Part shown: piece after piece, positions 43,260-51,943 of the stretch
Layout of the letters: each line of letters opens with the position of its first letter
How positions within the stretch are numbered: position 1 is the stretch's first letter
Source of the DNA: an uncultured Anaerolineae bacterium
GTDB taxonomy: Bacteria > Chloroflexota > Anaerolineae > Anaerolineales > Villigracilaceae
DNA: 64,000 nucleotides
Reading direction: 5' to 3'
Assembly: GCA_903875215.1 (NCBI GenBank)
Contig: CAIQVH010000036.1
Location: 109,176-173,175, forward strand
Translations under genes and position numbers: made by a program
Notes under the pieces: model-generated
The model's database searches: none
The model's input: only the letters and a program-made list of their open reading frames with translations
What the model was told of the DNA's origin: nothing

Positions 43260-44381
43260 ATGACACAGGTTCTCAAACCAATTAAACGCGTGGCGATCAG
43301 TACCGGCGGCGGCGATGCTCCCGGCCTCAACGCTGTCATTCGCGCGGCAGTTCTCTCCGGGTTGAAGCGTGGCTGGGAAATGTATGGCATCCGCGACGGT
43401 TTTCATGGCATGCTCAGCCCCGAGCAATATCCCGAAGGGGGCATTATCCGTCTGACCCGTGACCGGGTGCGCGGCATCACCCACCAGGGCGGCACCATTA
43501 TCGGCACCAGCAATCGCAACAATCCGATGCGCTATCCAATCACCTTGCCGGATGGCCGCCAGGAAGAAGTTGACCGCACCGATGAAATCGTGCGCGCCTT
43601 TGCCCTGCATCAGCTCGATGCGCTCATCACCGTCGGCGGGGACGGGTCACTCGCCATTGGCAATGTACTTTCCCAAAAAGGGTTGCGCGTCATCGCGGTG
43701 CCCAAAACCATCGACAATGACCTGGATAAAACCGATGTCACCTTCGGTTTCGACTCGGCGGTTGCCTTTGCGGTGGATGGAATTGACCGCCTGCACTCCA
43801 CTGCCGCCTCGCACGGGCGGGTGATGGTCGTTGAAGTCATGGGCCGCTACGCCGGGTGGATCGCCCTCGAAGCAGGCATTGCCGGCTCGGCAGATATCAT
43901 CCTCATCCCCGAAATCCCCTACGATATCACCAAGGTGCTCGAAAAAGTCAAAGAACGCGAAGCAGCCGGGCGCTTTTTCACGATCGTGGTGGTGGCTGAA
44001 GGCGCCAAACCAGTCGGCGGAAATGTCTCGGTGGTGGAAAAAGAAGCCGGACGCGCCGAACGTCTCGGCGGCGTCGGTGAAAAAGTCTCCGCCGAGATTA
44101 TGGAACTGACCGGCAAGGAAACCCGGCTGGTCGTGCTCGGCCACCTGCTGCGCGGCGGAACTCCAACCGCCTTCGACCGCCTGATCGCCCTGCGCTTCGG
44201 CGCCGCGGCCATCCGCGCCCTGGCCGAAGGACAATCGGGCGTGATGATCGCTCTCGACCCTCCGTACGTCAAATATGTGCCGATCTCCGAGGCGATTGGA
44301 AAAATGAAACAAGTTCCGCTCGATAGTGATATTCTTCAAACCGCCAAAGACATGGGCATCAGCTTTTGCGAACCTGATTAA
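43260..44381 (+). CDS. pfkA: 6-phosphofructokinase
   Basis: 373 residues. It phosphorylates fructose 6-phosphate at C1. The N-terminal ISTGGGDAPGLNAVIR, the nucleotide loop GGDGS (126-130), the catalytic PKTIDND (148-154) and the FGFDSAV/MGRYAGWIA segments are clear. Gly in GGDGS predicts ATP and not pyrophosphate as donor, while Lys in PKTIDND (Gly in E. coli PfkA) is the residue of PPi and mixed-type enzymes, placing this in the long group III PFKs. ATG with a weak ribosome site (GAAAGGCC), divergent from infC. Confidence 0.92.
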   Translation: MTQVLKPIKRVAISTGGGDAPGLNAVIRAAVLSGLKRGWEMYGIRDGFHGMLSPEQYPEGGIIRLTRDRVRGITHQGGTIIGTSNRNNPMRYPITLPDGRQEEVDRTDEIVRAFALHQLDALITVGGDGSLAIGNVLSQKGLRVIAVPKTIDNDLDKTDVTFGFDSAVAFAVDGIDRLHSTAASHGRVMVVEVMGRYAGWIALEAGIAGSADIILIPEIPYDITKVLEKVKEREAAGRFFTIVVVAEGAKPVGGNVSVVEKEAGRAERLGGVGEKVSAEIMELTGKETRLVVLGHLLRGGTPTAFDRLIALRFGAAAIRALAEGQSGVMIALDPPYVKYVPISEAIGKMKQVPLDSDILQTAKDMGISFCEPD

Positions 44382-44396
44382 AGACCCTGAAATAGC

Positions 44397-44436
44397 AACC
44401 GGCGGAGGAAGAACTTCCTCCGCCGGTTATTTTTTC
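44397..44436. terminator. Bidirectional terminator between pfkA and thrS
   Basis: Perfect 15-bp stem AACCGGCGGAGGAAG/CTTCCTCCGCCGGTT with a 2-nt gap (so 4 or more nt loop in practice) and a T-rich tract on the plus strand. Confidence 0.85.
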
Positions 44437-44443
44437 CTGACGT

Positions 44444-46243
44444 TTACAACTCGCTGGCCCGCCGTGAGATGCGGTCCTGTACCCGCGCCATAAACTCAGC
44501 CTGTGGGATGTTGTTGACTTGCGATCCATCGCGCATTCGCAGGGAAACCACACCCGCTGCCGCCTCGTTCGCGCCGACGACCAGCATATAGGGCACCTTG
44601 AAGAGCTGCGCTGCGCGGATTTTGGCATTCATCCGCTCTGAGCCGAGATCGGCGCTGACGCGCACCCCGGCCTCTTTGAGTTGGGCCGCAATCTGAGCCG
44701 CGTACTCGTTCTGCGCATCTGTGATCGGGATGACGCGCACCTGTTCCGGCGCCATCCAGACCGGGAAGGCCCCGGCATAGTGCTCGATCAGGAAGCCGAC
44801 CATGCGCTCGTGCGTGCTGAGCGGCGCGCGGTGGATGCACAGCGGAATTTCGTCGGCGCCGTCTTTGTTGACGAATTTCAGGTCAAAGCGTTCCGGCACG
44901 GCAAAATCCACCTGATTGGTTGCCAGCGTAAACTCGCGCCCGATCGCGCTCCAGATTTGGACGTCGATCTTGGGGCCGTAAAAAGCGGCTTCATTTTCCA
45001 CTTCCACGAAGGGCACTCCGCCGTTTTGCATGGCGCGACGCACCATATCTTCGGTCTTCAGCCACAGGCGCTCATTGTCGACATATTTCTTGCCCAGCCC
45101 GGCTTTGCCATGCAGTGACAGGCGCATGACGAACTTTCCAATGCCGAACAGGTCGAAGTATTTCTTGTAAAGGTCAATCACGCCCATAAATTCCTGCTCG
45201 AACTGTTCTTCAGAGCAGTAGATGTGCGCATCATTCATCTGCATTGAGCGGACGCGCATCAGCCCAAAGAGTTCGCCCGACTTTTCGTAACGGTAGCAGG
45301 TTCCATATTCGGCCAGCCGCAGGGGCAGCTCACGGTAAGAGCGCGGGCGCGCACCGAAGATTTTGTGGTGCATTGGGCAGTTCATCGGCTTGACGTAATA
45401 CTTCACGCCTTCCAACTCCATGGGCGGATACATGCTTTCGGCATAGTAGGGCAAATGGCCCGAGCGCAGGAAGAGGTCTTCCTTCGTCAGATTGGGCGTG
45501 CGGACACGGACGTAACCGGCCTTGTCTTCCATCTCCTTGGCCAGTTTTTCCAGCTCCTCGATCAGAATTCCGCCATTGGGCAGCCAGAGCGGCAGGCCGG
45601 GGCCAACTTCGTCATCGAAGATGAAGATTTCGAGTTCCTTGCCCAGCTTGCGATGATCGCGTTTTTTGGCTTCCTCGAGCATTTGCAGGTAGTTTTTCAG
45701 CTCGTCGGGTTTTTCCCAGGCCGTGCCGTAGATGCGCGTCAGCATCTTATTGTGTTCGTCACCGCGCCAGTAGGCTCCGGCAATGGACATCAGCTTAAAG
45801 GCGCTCGGGTTTATCTGCCGGGTGCTTTCAACGTGCGGCCCGCGGCACAGATCCGTGAAGGTGTCGCTCTGGTAAAGCGAGATCTCGGGCTTTTCGTTGA
45901 GCGGATTGCCATACTCATCGAGGCCGCCTTTTTCCAGGCCATCGATCAATTCCAGCTTGTAGGGCTGATCCTTAAAAACCTGGCGGGCCTGCTCGGCTGA
46001 GACGACTTTTTTCTCGAATTTGTGCTGCCCGGCAATGATCTGGCGCATGCGCTTCTCGATTTTTTCCAGGTCTTCCTGCACAACAGGTTGAGAAAAATCG
46101 AAATCATAATAAAAGCCGTTTTCGACGGGCGGGCCGATGGTGTATTTTGTATCCGGATAAAATTCCAACACGGCCTGTGCCATGACGTGCGCGGCTGAGT
46201 GGCGAATACGGTACAACAGGGAATCTTCATAACGGTCAGACAT
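44444..46243 (-). CDS. thrS: Threonyl-tRNA synthetase
   Basis: 599 residues, class II synthetase. The N-terminal TGS domain of the E. coli enzyme is absent; the chain starts at the editing domain (RIRHSAAHVMAQAVLEFYP with the HxxxH site, and CRGPHVEST). The catalytic core shows motif 1 around LTKEDLFLRSGHLPYY, the zinc Cys in MNCPMHHKIF, motif 2 ELPLRLAEYGTCYRYEKSGELFGLMRVRSMQMNDAHIYC and motif 3 CIHRAPLSTHERMVGFLIEHY. An anticodon-binding domain ends it. ATG 46243 follows GGAGG with 5-nt spacing, better than two earlier in-frame starts. It is controlled by the Thr T-box upstream. Confidence 0.96.
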   Translation of the reverse strand: MSDRYEDSLLYRIRHSAAHVMAQAVLEFYPDTKYTIGPPVENGFYYDFDFSQPVVQEDLEKIEKRMRQIIAGQHKFEKKVVSAEQARQVFKDQPYKLELIDGLEKGGLDEYGNPLNEKPEISLYQSDTFTDLCRGPHVESTRQINPSAFKLMSIAGAYWRGDEHNKMLTRIYGTAWEKPDELKNYLQMLEEAKKRDHRKLGKELEIFIFDDEVGPGLPLWLPNGGILIEELEKLAKEMEDKAGYVRVRTPNLTKEDLFLRSGHLPYYAESMYPPMELEGVKYYVKPMNCPMHHKIFGARPRSYRELPLRLAEYGTCYRYEKSGELFGLMRVRSMQMNDAHIYCSEEQFEQEFMGVIDLYKKYFDLFGIGKFVMRLSLHGKAGLGKKYVDNERLWLKTEDMVRRAMQNGGVPFVEVENEAAFYGPKIDVQIWSAIGREFTLATNQVDFAVPERFDLKFVNKDGADEIPLCIHRAPLSTHERMVGFLIEHYAGAFPVWMAPEQVRVIPITDAQNEYAAQIAAQLKEAGVRVSADLGSERMNAKIRAAQLFKVPYMLVVGANEAAAGVVSLRMRDGSQVNNIPQAEFMARVQDRISRRASEL

Positions 46244-46331
46244 TTGTGCCTCCATATCATGACCCCCACCCTGCCTCAAACACGACTGCCGTTCGTCGCA
46301 TTTGGGGCAGATGGCCTAAGGCCGGAGGGGG

Positions 46332-46600
46332 AAAATAAAAATTCTCGTCCCAAAACGGGGCGAGAATTAATTCGCGCGGTTCCACCCGATTTACCCTTCG
46401 ATTACGCTCAGGGTATCTCTTCGACCCATAACGAGGTCAGCCGTTTTCCATACTTACTGAACCCTGATTGCGAATCACTGTTCACTGTTCTGGTCAATGC
46501 TCACGGGTGGTTTTCAGTGAAGTTGCCGAAGAAGGCTTCCAGTCTGTGGCCTTCTCTCCCTGACGGCGAGTTTCACCTACTCGTCCCGGTCTTTGCATCC
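46332..46600 (-). promoter_or_regulatory. T-box riboswitch, threonine-specific
   Basis: Minus-strand leader with the T-box sequence GGGTGGAACCGCGCG (46373-46387), an 11-bp terminator ATTCTCGTCCC/GGGGCGAGAAT (46341-46351, 46357-46367) and TTTTTATTTTC. Stem I shows GGGACGAGTA at its base, AGGGAGAGAAGGCC/GGAAGCCTTC in the distal part and a specifier AAA-ACC-A at 46509-46511, a Thr codon. It fits the thrS gene 90 nt downstream. Confidence 0.93.
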
Positions 46601-46615
46601 TATTGAATTTCTCAG

Positions 46616-46689
46616 TGGGCGGGATAGGACTCGAACCTACGGCCTTCGCGATGTCAACGCGATGCTCTAACCAACTGAGCTACCCGCCC
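46616..46689 (-). tRNA. tRNA-Val (anticodon GAC)
   Basis: 74 nt. Acceptor GGGCGGG/CCCGCCC, D arm AGCTCAGTTGGTTAGAGC, anticodon stem TCGCG/CGCGA with loop TTGACAT (anticodon GAC), T arm GTAGGTTCGAGTCCTA. CCA is not encoded. It lies about 15 nt upstream of the Thr T-box with no terminator or promoter visible between them. Confidence 0.95.
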
Positions 46690-46701
46690 AAGCGAGTGAG
46701 T

Positions 46702-46730
46702 ATTATACACAGGCCGCGTGAAAAAGACAA
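46702..46730 (-). promoter_or_regulatory. Promoter of tRNA-Val and probably of thrS
   Basis: TTGTCT, 17-nt spacer, TATAAT on the minus strand, placing the start a few nt before the tRNA. Between 46731 and 46978 the sequence is AT-rich with no gene; an 8-bp inverted repeat GGAGAAAC...GTTTCTCC is near 46897-46952. Confidence 0.8.
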
Positions 46731-46990
46731 TACTTTTTACCGGCAATTCCAAATCTTAACCCAGGGAACTTTCCACCACGCCTGCGCGGCATGAAGTTTT
46801 CGGGACTACTACCTTCAATTTTCAGGTTTTTTTATGCCCTGGCGATAAATTGATTCCTTTTTGGATTTGGAAATGCTGCCAAAATCCTTTACCTGTGGAG
46901 AAACTACCGTACAATATTCTTACATTCCACTTTTTTCTGTGCTGTTTCTCCAGCTGACCCTGTCCTGTTGGAATGTGAGATAATGAACCT

Positions 46991-49369
46991 ATGCGTACCT
47001 GGAACCTTGGCCCGGGCGACCCGCTGCAGCTGACCATTGCCGCCGACGCCCGGCTGACCCCAACTGATTACATTAACGACCACATCTGGGAGCTGGATCT
47101 CAGCGGCGGTGACCCGGCGGCCCTGGCGCTGCACACCACCTTTGGCCTGCGCGCGCGCCTGATGCGGCTTTTTCCCCGCTTTTCAGAGAATCGAAAAACC
47201 ATCAATGACCCGGTGGACTTCATCGGGCCGCCACGGGTGCGCGGGTTTGCTCCCAATTTCCTTTCGGTCAGTTTTTCTCCGCTGGCCGGGGTGGAGGTGT
47301 TGGCGGATTACTGGGTGGCAGCCTCGCAAGTCGTCACCGGCAAGCTGACCATCACCAACCGCGGCACCACACCACATCCGCTGCGCCTGGAATGGGTCGG
47401 CCAGCTCAGCCCGTTGGACGGCAGCAGCCTGTCGGCCAGCCAACGCCAGGGCGTGGTGGTGCTCGAAGGCCGGGTGAATGAGCTGTGCCCAGTGCTGTTT
47501 CTGACCGGCGGGCCACAGGCCGGGCCGGGGCCCTATGCTTCGTTGACCCTGATGCTCGACCTGGCGCCCGGTGCCAGCCGTCAGGTCAGCTGGGCACTGG
47601 CGGCGCTGAAAGATCACCAGGAATCGTTCGACCTGGCCCGGCGCACCGCCGCACGCTCGTTTGAAGCCGAAAAAGCGCGTATTCAGCTGCTCAACTCCAG
47701 CCAGATGTTCGAGATCACCACCGGAGACGCAGATTGGGATGCCGCGTTTGCCTTCAGCCAGAAAGCCGCCCTGGGGCTGTTTCACAGCGCCACCGAAAAG
47801 CTCCCCAATTCCAGCTTTGTCTTTGCCCGCCAGCCTGATCATGGCTTTTCGCGGCTGGGCGATGGCAGCGATTATCAGCACATCTGGAGCGGGCAGGCGC
47901 CCTTCGAGGCGTATTACCTGTCTGCATTGCTGCCCGGCCAGACCGACCTGGCACGCGGTGTGCTACGCAACTTCCTGGCCGTGCAGGATCCGCATGATGG
48001 CACGATCGACTGCAAACCCGGCCTGGCCGGTCAGCGTGGACGGTTCCTGGCGGCACCTTACCTGGCCAGCCTGGCCTGGAAATTGTCACATGCCGGGCGC
48101 GACCAGGATTTCCTTGAAGCGGTTTACCCGGGGCTGGTGGCTTTTTTCTGGGCCTGGTTCTCTCCGACCTATGACCATGACCGCAACGGCCTGCCCGAAT
48201 GGCAGCACCAGCTTCAGACCGGGTTCGAGGATAATCCTCTATTTGAGGGCTGGCATGCCTGGGCGCAGGGCCTGGATATTACCACGGTGCAAAGCCCGGC
48301 CCTTTCCGCGGCGCTTTACCGCGAAGCGCAACTGTTAATCAAAATGGCCGGTCTGCTCAAGCGTTCCTCCGAAATCATCACGCTGACCGCGCAGGCCGCG
48401 CGTTTGCGCGCCGGGATTGAAGCCTGCTGGGACCGGGATGCCGCCCTGTACCGCTATGCCGACCGTGACACCCATCTCAGCCTGCCGGGCAGGGTGCTGA
48501 GTGAGCGCCAGGCTGTGCCCGAGTTTGAATTGCAGAAGGAATTCAAGCAACCGGTACGCCTGGTATGGCGCATTTTTGGACAGGGCGAAGCGCTCAAACG
48601 TCCACGGGTGACCGTTTCTGGCGAACTGGATGGTCGTCCACAGTTTGAAGTGCTCGACGCGCGCGACTTTTCCTTCAGCTCGAGCGGCGCGGTTGCCACG
48701 ACCAAGAAAGTCTACACTTCGTTGGGTAGGTTTGAAATCGAGGGACTGAATCGCCTCGACCGGATTAGCCTGCAGACCGCAGATCTTTCCATCGCCGATC
48801 ATACCCTGCTCCTGCCGCTCTGGGCGGGCATTCCCAGTGGCGAGGAAGCCCAGGCCCTGGTCTATCGCACCATTCTTTCGGCGGAACATTTTGATCATCC
48901 CTATGGCCTGCCGGCGCTGCCGCGCCTGTTTATCCGCGATGCCGACCCATGGAGCCTGGGTGTGCACCTTCCCTGGAATCAGCTGGTTGGGGAGGGACTG
49001 CTGGCGTACGGCTATCGCCGCGAGGCGGCCCGCCTGACGGCGCATCTGATGTCAGCGGTCATCCAGAATCTCAAGCGGTCGAACGCTTTTTATCACACCT
49101 ATCACGCCGAAACGGGAGCTGGCCAGGGCGAGCGCAACACTCTGCACGGACTGGCGCCGCTCGGTTTGTTCCTGGAAGCCCTGGGGGTGGACATTCTTTC
49201 CCCAACGCAGGTTTTTCTGCATGGAGAGAATCCCTTCCCGTGGCCGGTTACGGTAAAATATAAAGGACTGACGGTGACGCGCCAGATGGGCGCCTCCGAG
49301 TTAATTTTCCCCAATGGGCAGCCGGTGGTGTTGAAGGATCCTACCGAGGCGCTGATTACTGGCGGATAA
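46991..49369 (+). CDS. Six-hairpin glycosidase-like protein
   Basis: 792 residues. An N-terminal beta-rich domain (about 1-230) precedes an (alpha/alpha)6 barrel with PYLASLAWKLS, FFWAWFSPTYDHDRNGLPEWQHQLQTGFEDNPLF and a second part with LPALPRLFIRDADPWSLGVHLPWNQLVGEGLLAYGY and FYHTYHAETGAGQGERNTLHGLAPLGLFLEALG. The D-x-D-x-x-G-L-P-E-W block resembles GH63, mannosylglycerate hydrolase and related GH families. It has no signal peptide, so it probably acts on an intracellular glycoside. A GATAAT -10 lies exactly 6 nt before the ATG, suggesting leaderless translation. Two DarA-like genes follow in the same operon. Confidence 0.8.
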   Translation: MRTWNLGPGDPLQLTIAADARLTPTDYINDHIWELDLSGGDPAALALHTTFGLRARLMRLFPRFSENRKTINDPVDFIGPPRVRGFAPNFLSVSFSPLAGVEVLADYWVAASQVVTGKLTITNRGTTPHPLRLEWVGQLSPLDGSSLSASQRQGVVVLEGRVNELCPVLFLTGGPQAGPGPYASLTLMLDLAPGASRQVSWALAALKDHQESFDLARRTAARSFEAEKARIQLLNSSQMFEITTGDADWDAAFAFSQKAALGLFHSATEKLPNSSFVFARQPDHGFSRLGDGSDYQHIWSGQAPFEAYYLSALLPGQTDLARGVLRNFLAVQDPHDGTIDCKPGLAGQRGRFLAAPYLASLAWKLSHAGRDQDFLEAVYPGLVAFFWAWFSPTYDHDRNGLPEWQHQLQTGFEDNPLFEGWHAWAQGLDITTVQSPALSAALYREAQLLIKMAGLLKRSSEIITLTAQAARLRAGIEACWDRDAALYRYADRDTHLSLPGRVLSERQAVPEFELQKEFKQPVRLVWRIFGQGEALKRPRVTVSGELDGRPQFEVLDARDFSFSSSGAVATTKKVYTSLGRFEIEGLNRLDRISLQTADLSIADHTLLLPLWAGIPSGEEAQALVYRTILSAEHFDHPYGLPALPRLFIRDADPWSLGVHLPWNQLVGEGLLAYGYRREAARLTAHLMSAVIQNLKRSNAFYHTYHAETGAGQGERNTLHGLAPLGLFLEALGVDILSPTQVFLHGENPFPWPVTVKYKGLTVTRQMGASELIFPNGQPVVLKDPTEALITGG

Positions 49370-49378
49370 GGAGATCGT

Positions 49379-49720
49379 ATGCCTGACTTAGACAAAATCC
49401 ATGCACTGATGACTGCGGTCGTCCAGGAACAGGATGTGGACCTGGCAGTGCGCGCCCTGGCCCCACTGGCGGCGCGGGTGGTGCGCCTGGCCAGCACTGG
49501 GGGCTTTTTGGGCCGACGAAATACCACCCTGTTGATTGGCCTGCCGGACGGGCAGGAAGAAAAGGTGATTGCCGCCTTGCGGACTGCCTGCCGCCAACGG
49601 GTGGAATACCTGGCCATTCCGCTGGAGGGCTCACCCCTGCCCATGCCGACGCCGGTACCGGTTTCAGTAGGCGGCGCCACCATTTTTACCCTGCCGGTTG
49701 AACGCTTCGAGGAGTTTTAA
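49379..49720 (+). CDS. DarA-like cyclic di-AMP receptor (PII-like), copy 1
   Basis: 113 residues. The DarA/PstA (DUF970, CdAMP receptor) signature is ARVVRLASTGGFLGRRNTTLLIGLPDGQEEKVI, and the C-terminal TIFTLPVERFEEF closes the ferredoxin-like PII fold. Such trimers bind cyclic di-AMP in Firmicutes; binding here is inferred. The T-loop equivalent is short, and a proline-rich B-loop (EGSPLPMPTPVPVSV) stands out. It starts 10 nt after the glycosidase gene with AAGGAG upstream. Confidence 0.85.
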   Translation: MPDLDKIHALMTAVVQEQDVDLAVRALAPLAARVVRLASTGGFLGRRNTTLLIGLPDGQEEKVIAALRTACRQRVEYLAIPLEGSPLPMPTPVPVSVGGATIFTLPVERFEEF

Positions 49721-49721
49721 C

Positions 49722-49985
49722 ATGAAACTGATCATTGCCATTTTGAAGGATGATGATGTAGAAAATGCCGTTCAGGCGCTAACCTCGGAAAGTTTCCGCG
49801 TGACACGCGTGTCTTCGACGGGCGGATTTTTCCGCAAGGGCAGCACCACGCTGTTGATTGGCGTGGATGACGAGGCGGTGGAGGCGGCGATCGGAATTTT
49901 GCGCGCCCAAACCACCGCCGCGCCCAACGAAAAAACGCGGGCGACGGTATTCGTGGTACCGGTTTCGCGCTTTGAGCAGCTTTAG
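49722..49985 (+). CDS. DarA-like cyclic di-AMP receptor (PII-like), copy 2
   Basis: 87 residues, MKLIIAILKDDDVENAVQALTSESFRVTRVSSTGGFFRKGSTTLLIGVDDEAVEAAIG, with ATVFVVPVSRFEQL at the end. It is the shorter and more standard form of the same family, paralogous to copy 1. The ATG is 1 nt past the copy 1 stop codon, so the two are translationally coupled and may form mixed trimers. No cyclic di-AMP synthase or hydrolase gene is in the window. Confidence 0.87.
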   Translation: MKLIIAILKDDDVENAVQALTSESFRVTRVSSTGGFFRKGSTTLLIGVDDEAVEAAIGILRAQTTAAPNEKTRATVFVVPVSRFEQL

Positions 49986-50011
49986 CCTGTCTCTTTACCC
50001 GGTTTTGAGAG

Positions 50012-50046
50012 AAAAAGCTGGCGGCGGCAGTCGCCGGCTTTTTCTT
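50012..50046 (+). terminator. Terminator of the glycosidase-DarA operon
   Basis: 12-bp stem AAAAAGCTGGCG/CGCCGGCTTTTT with an 8-nt loop and a T-rich end. Confidence 0.85.
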
Positions 50047-50217
50047 TGGATATAATCAACCCGCGAACGAATCCCGGCTGGTTGGGCGCGTGATTTGGTT
50101 CAGCCTGAGCAAACAGCAACAAGTAGATGAAATCATTCGCAGTGAGCGGCTTCCAGCGCGGCGGTTGTTCCCCAGGCAAGGCGTGTACAGAAAAAATCCT
50201 TCTTCGAGGTGAGAATC

Positions 50218-50670
50218 ATGTCCAAGCTTCTTGAAAAATCTCGTTATCTGGCCATCATCGGTGTATTGGCGTTGTTGGCAGCAGCCCTGGCAGCTTTTCT
50301 CTGGGGCACTTTTCAGACCGTTCAGGCAATCACCCTGATTATTCAAAGCCTGGGAGCCGATAAAGGCATTACCGTGGCGCTGATTGAAATCCTGGATAGT
50401 TTCCTGGTGGCGACTGCTTTTCTGATTTTTTCGGTCAGTCTGTACGAGTTATTTATCGGGGATGTCAATGTTCCCGAGTGGATGGTTGCGCATGATTTAT
50501 ACGATTTGAAGACCAAGCTGAGCAGCATGATCGTGCTGGTGCTGGCGGTTAAATTTTTAGGCAAGCTGCTCGAGGTCAAAGAGTATGGCGACCTGTTACA
50601 ATACGGGGCGGCTGTTTCAATGGTGGCGGGCATTTTGATCGCCTTCGGTTATTTTGGACATAAAAGTTAG
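50218..50670 (+). CDS. YqhA-family membrane protein (UPF0114)
   Basis: 150 residues with four hydrophobic segments. LEKSRYLAIIGVLALLAAALAAFLWG at the start and LDSFLVATAFLIFSVSLYELFIGD in the middle are typical of the YqhA family; function unknown. ATG 50218 is set by GAGGTGA upstream; GTG 50209 overlaps that site. The MFS gene begins 9 nt downstream, so both probably share a message. Confidence 0.88.
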   Translation: MSKLLEKSRYLAIIGVLALLAAALAAFLWGTFQTVQAITLIIQSLGADKGITVALIEILDSFLVATAFLIFSVSLYELFIGDVNVPEWMVAHDLYDLKTKLSSMIVLVLAVKFLGKLLEVKEYGDLLQYGAAVSMVAGILIAFGYFGHKS

Positions 50671-50679
50671 GCAGCAGAG

Positions 50680-51870
50680 ATGAAAAATAATCCTGGTTGG
50701 CGCAATCTGCCACGCAATGTTTGGGTGCTGACGGCAACTTCGTTCCTGACGGATATCTCCTCGGAGATGCTTGCGAATCTTATTCCGCTTTTTTTGGCAA
50801 ACGTGTTGGGAGTGGGAACGGCGGTCATCGGCCTGATCGACGGCCTGGCTGAGACAACGGCCAGCCTGTTGAAGCTATATTCGGGCGCACTCTCGGATAA
50901 ACTGGGCAACCGCAAATGGCTGACGGTGGCCGGCTATGGTCTTTCGACGCTGGCCAAGCCGTTTTTGTATTTTGCCGGTTCGTGGGGCTGGGTGCTGGGC
51001 GTGCGCCTGGTAGACCGGGTGGGCAAGGGCATCCGCACTGCGCCGCGCGATGCGCTGCTGGCCGGCAGTATTGATGAAAAACAGCGCGGCCTGGCCTTTG
51101 GCCTGCACCGCGCCGGGGATACGGCCGGTGCTTTTACCGGGCTGGCGATTGCCGCCGGGGTGATTTATCTGACGCAATCAGGAAGCACCCAGCTGACGCG
51201 CGCCACCTTCCAGACGATTGTGCTGATTTCTTTCATTCCGGCCCTGCTGGCGGTGCTGGTGCTCAGCTTCCTGGCCCGTGAAGTGACCCTTCGCCCGGCA
51301 GCTGGTACGCCGATTTTCAGCCTGGCCGGGCTGGATGCGCGCTTTAAGACTTTCCTGGCGGCAGCGCTGTTGTTTACCCTGGGGAACTCATCAGATGCGT
51401 TTATCATCCTGCGCGGACAGGAACGCGGCCTGAGCGTGCTCCAGATCCTCGGCATGCTGCTGACCTTCAACGCGATCTACACCGTGCTGGCCGGGCCGCT
51501 GGGAGCGCTCTCCGATAAAATTGGCCGCCGCAAGCTGATTCTGACCGGCTGGTTGTTTTATGGGCTGGTGTATCTTGGTTTTGCCGCTTCGCAGAGCGGA
51601 ACGCACGTCTGGATCTTGTTTGGCCTGTATGGCGTTTACTACGCCCTGACCGAAGGCGCCGCCAAGGCCTTCGTCGCCGACCTGGTGCCGGCGGAACGGC
51701 GTGGAACGGCTTACGGCCTGTATAACGCCGCCATTGCCCTGACGGCCTTCCCGGCCTCGTTGCTGGCGGGCATCCTGTGGCAGGGGTTTGGCCCCTCCGC
51801 GCCCTTTTTGTTTGGAGCTTTGCTGGCTTTGGCGGCGGGAGTGGTCTTTTTTGGCGTGAAGGAACGCTGA
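50680..51870 (+). CDS. MFS transporter
   Basis: 396 residues, 12 membrane helices. It opens with NVWVLTATSFLTDISSEMLANLIPLFLANVLGVGTAVIGLIDGLAETTASLLKLYSGALSDKLGNRK, where GALSDKLGNRK is the loop 2-3 MFS motif; the second-half counterpart is GALSDKIGRRK. RVGKGIRTAPRDALLA is characteristic of a subgroup often found beside unknown membrane proteins. Substrate unknown. ATG with GCAGAG upstream. Confidence 0.9.
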   Translation: MKNNPGWRNLPRNVWVLTATSFLTDISSEMLANLIPLFLANVLGVGTAVIGLIDGLAETTASLLKLYSGALSDKLGNRKWLTVAGYGLSTLAKPFLYFAGSWGWVLGVRLVDRVGKGIRTAPRDALLAGSIDEKQRGLAFGLHRAGDTAGAFTGLAIAAGVIYLTQSGSTQLTRATFQTIVLISFIPALLAVLVLSFLAREVTLRPAAGTPIFSLAGLDARFKTFLAAALLFTLGNSSDAFIILRGQERGLSVLQILGMLLTFNAIYTVLAGPLGALSDKIGRRKLILTGWLFYGLVYLGFAASQSGTHVWILFGLYGVYYALTEGAAKAFVADLVPAERRGTAYGLYNAAIALTAFPASLLAGILWQGFGPSAPFLFGALLALAAGVVFFGVKER

Positions 51871-51885
51871 AAAACGGAACAAACG

Positions 51886-51932
51886 AAAGCGGGTCTGAGT
51901 GCCAACACTCAGGCCCGCTTTATTGTTTTTTA
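51886..51932. terminator. Terminator between the MFS gene and the macroglobulin gene
   Basis: 16-nt arms AAAGCGGGTCTGAGTG and CACTCAGGCCCGCTTT with a 4-nt loop, followed by TATTGTTTTTT on the plus strand. Confidence 0.85.
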
Positions 51933-51943
51933 AACCCCGCCGG

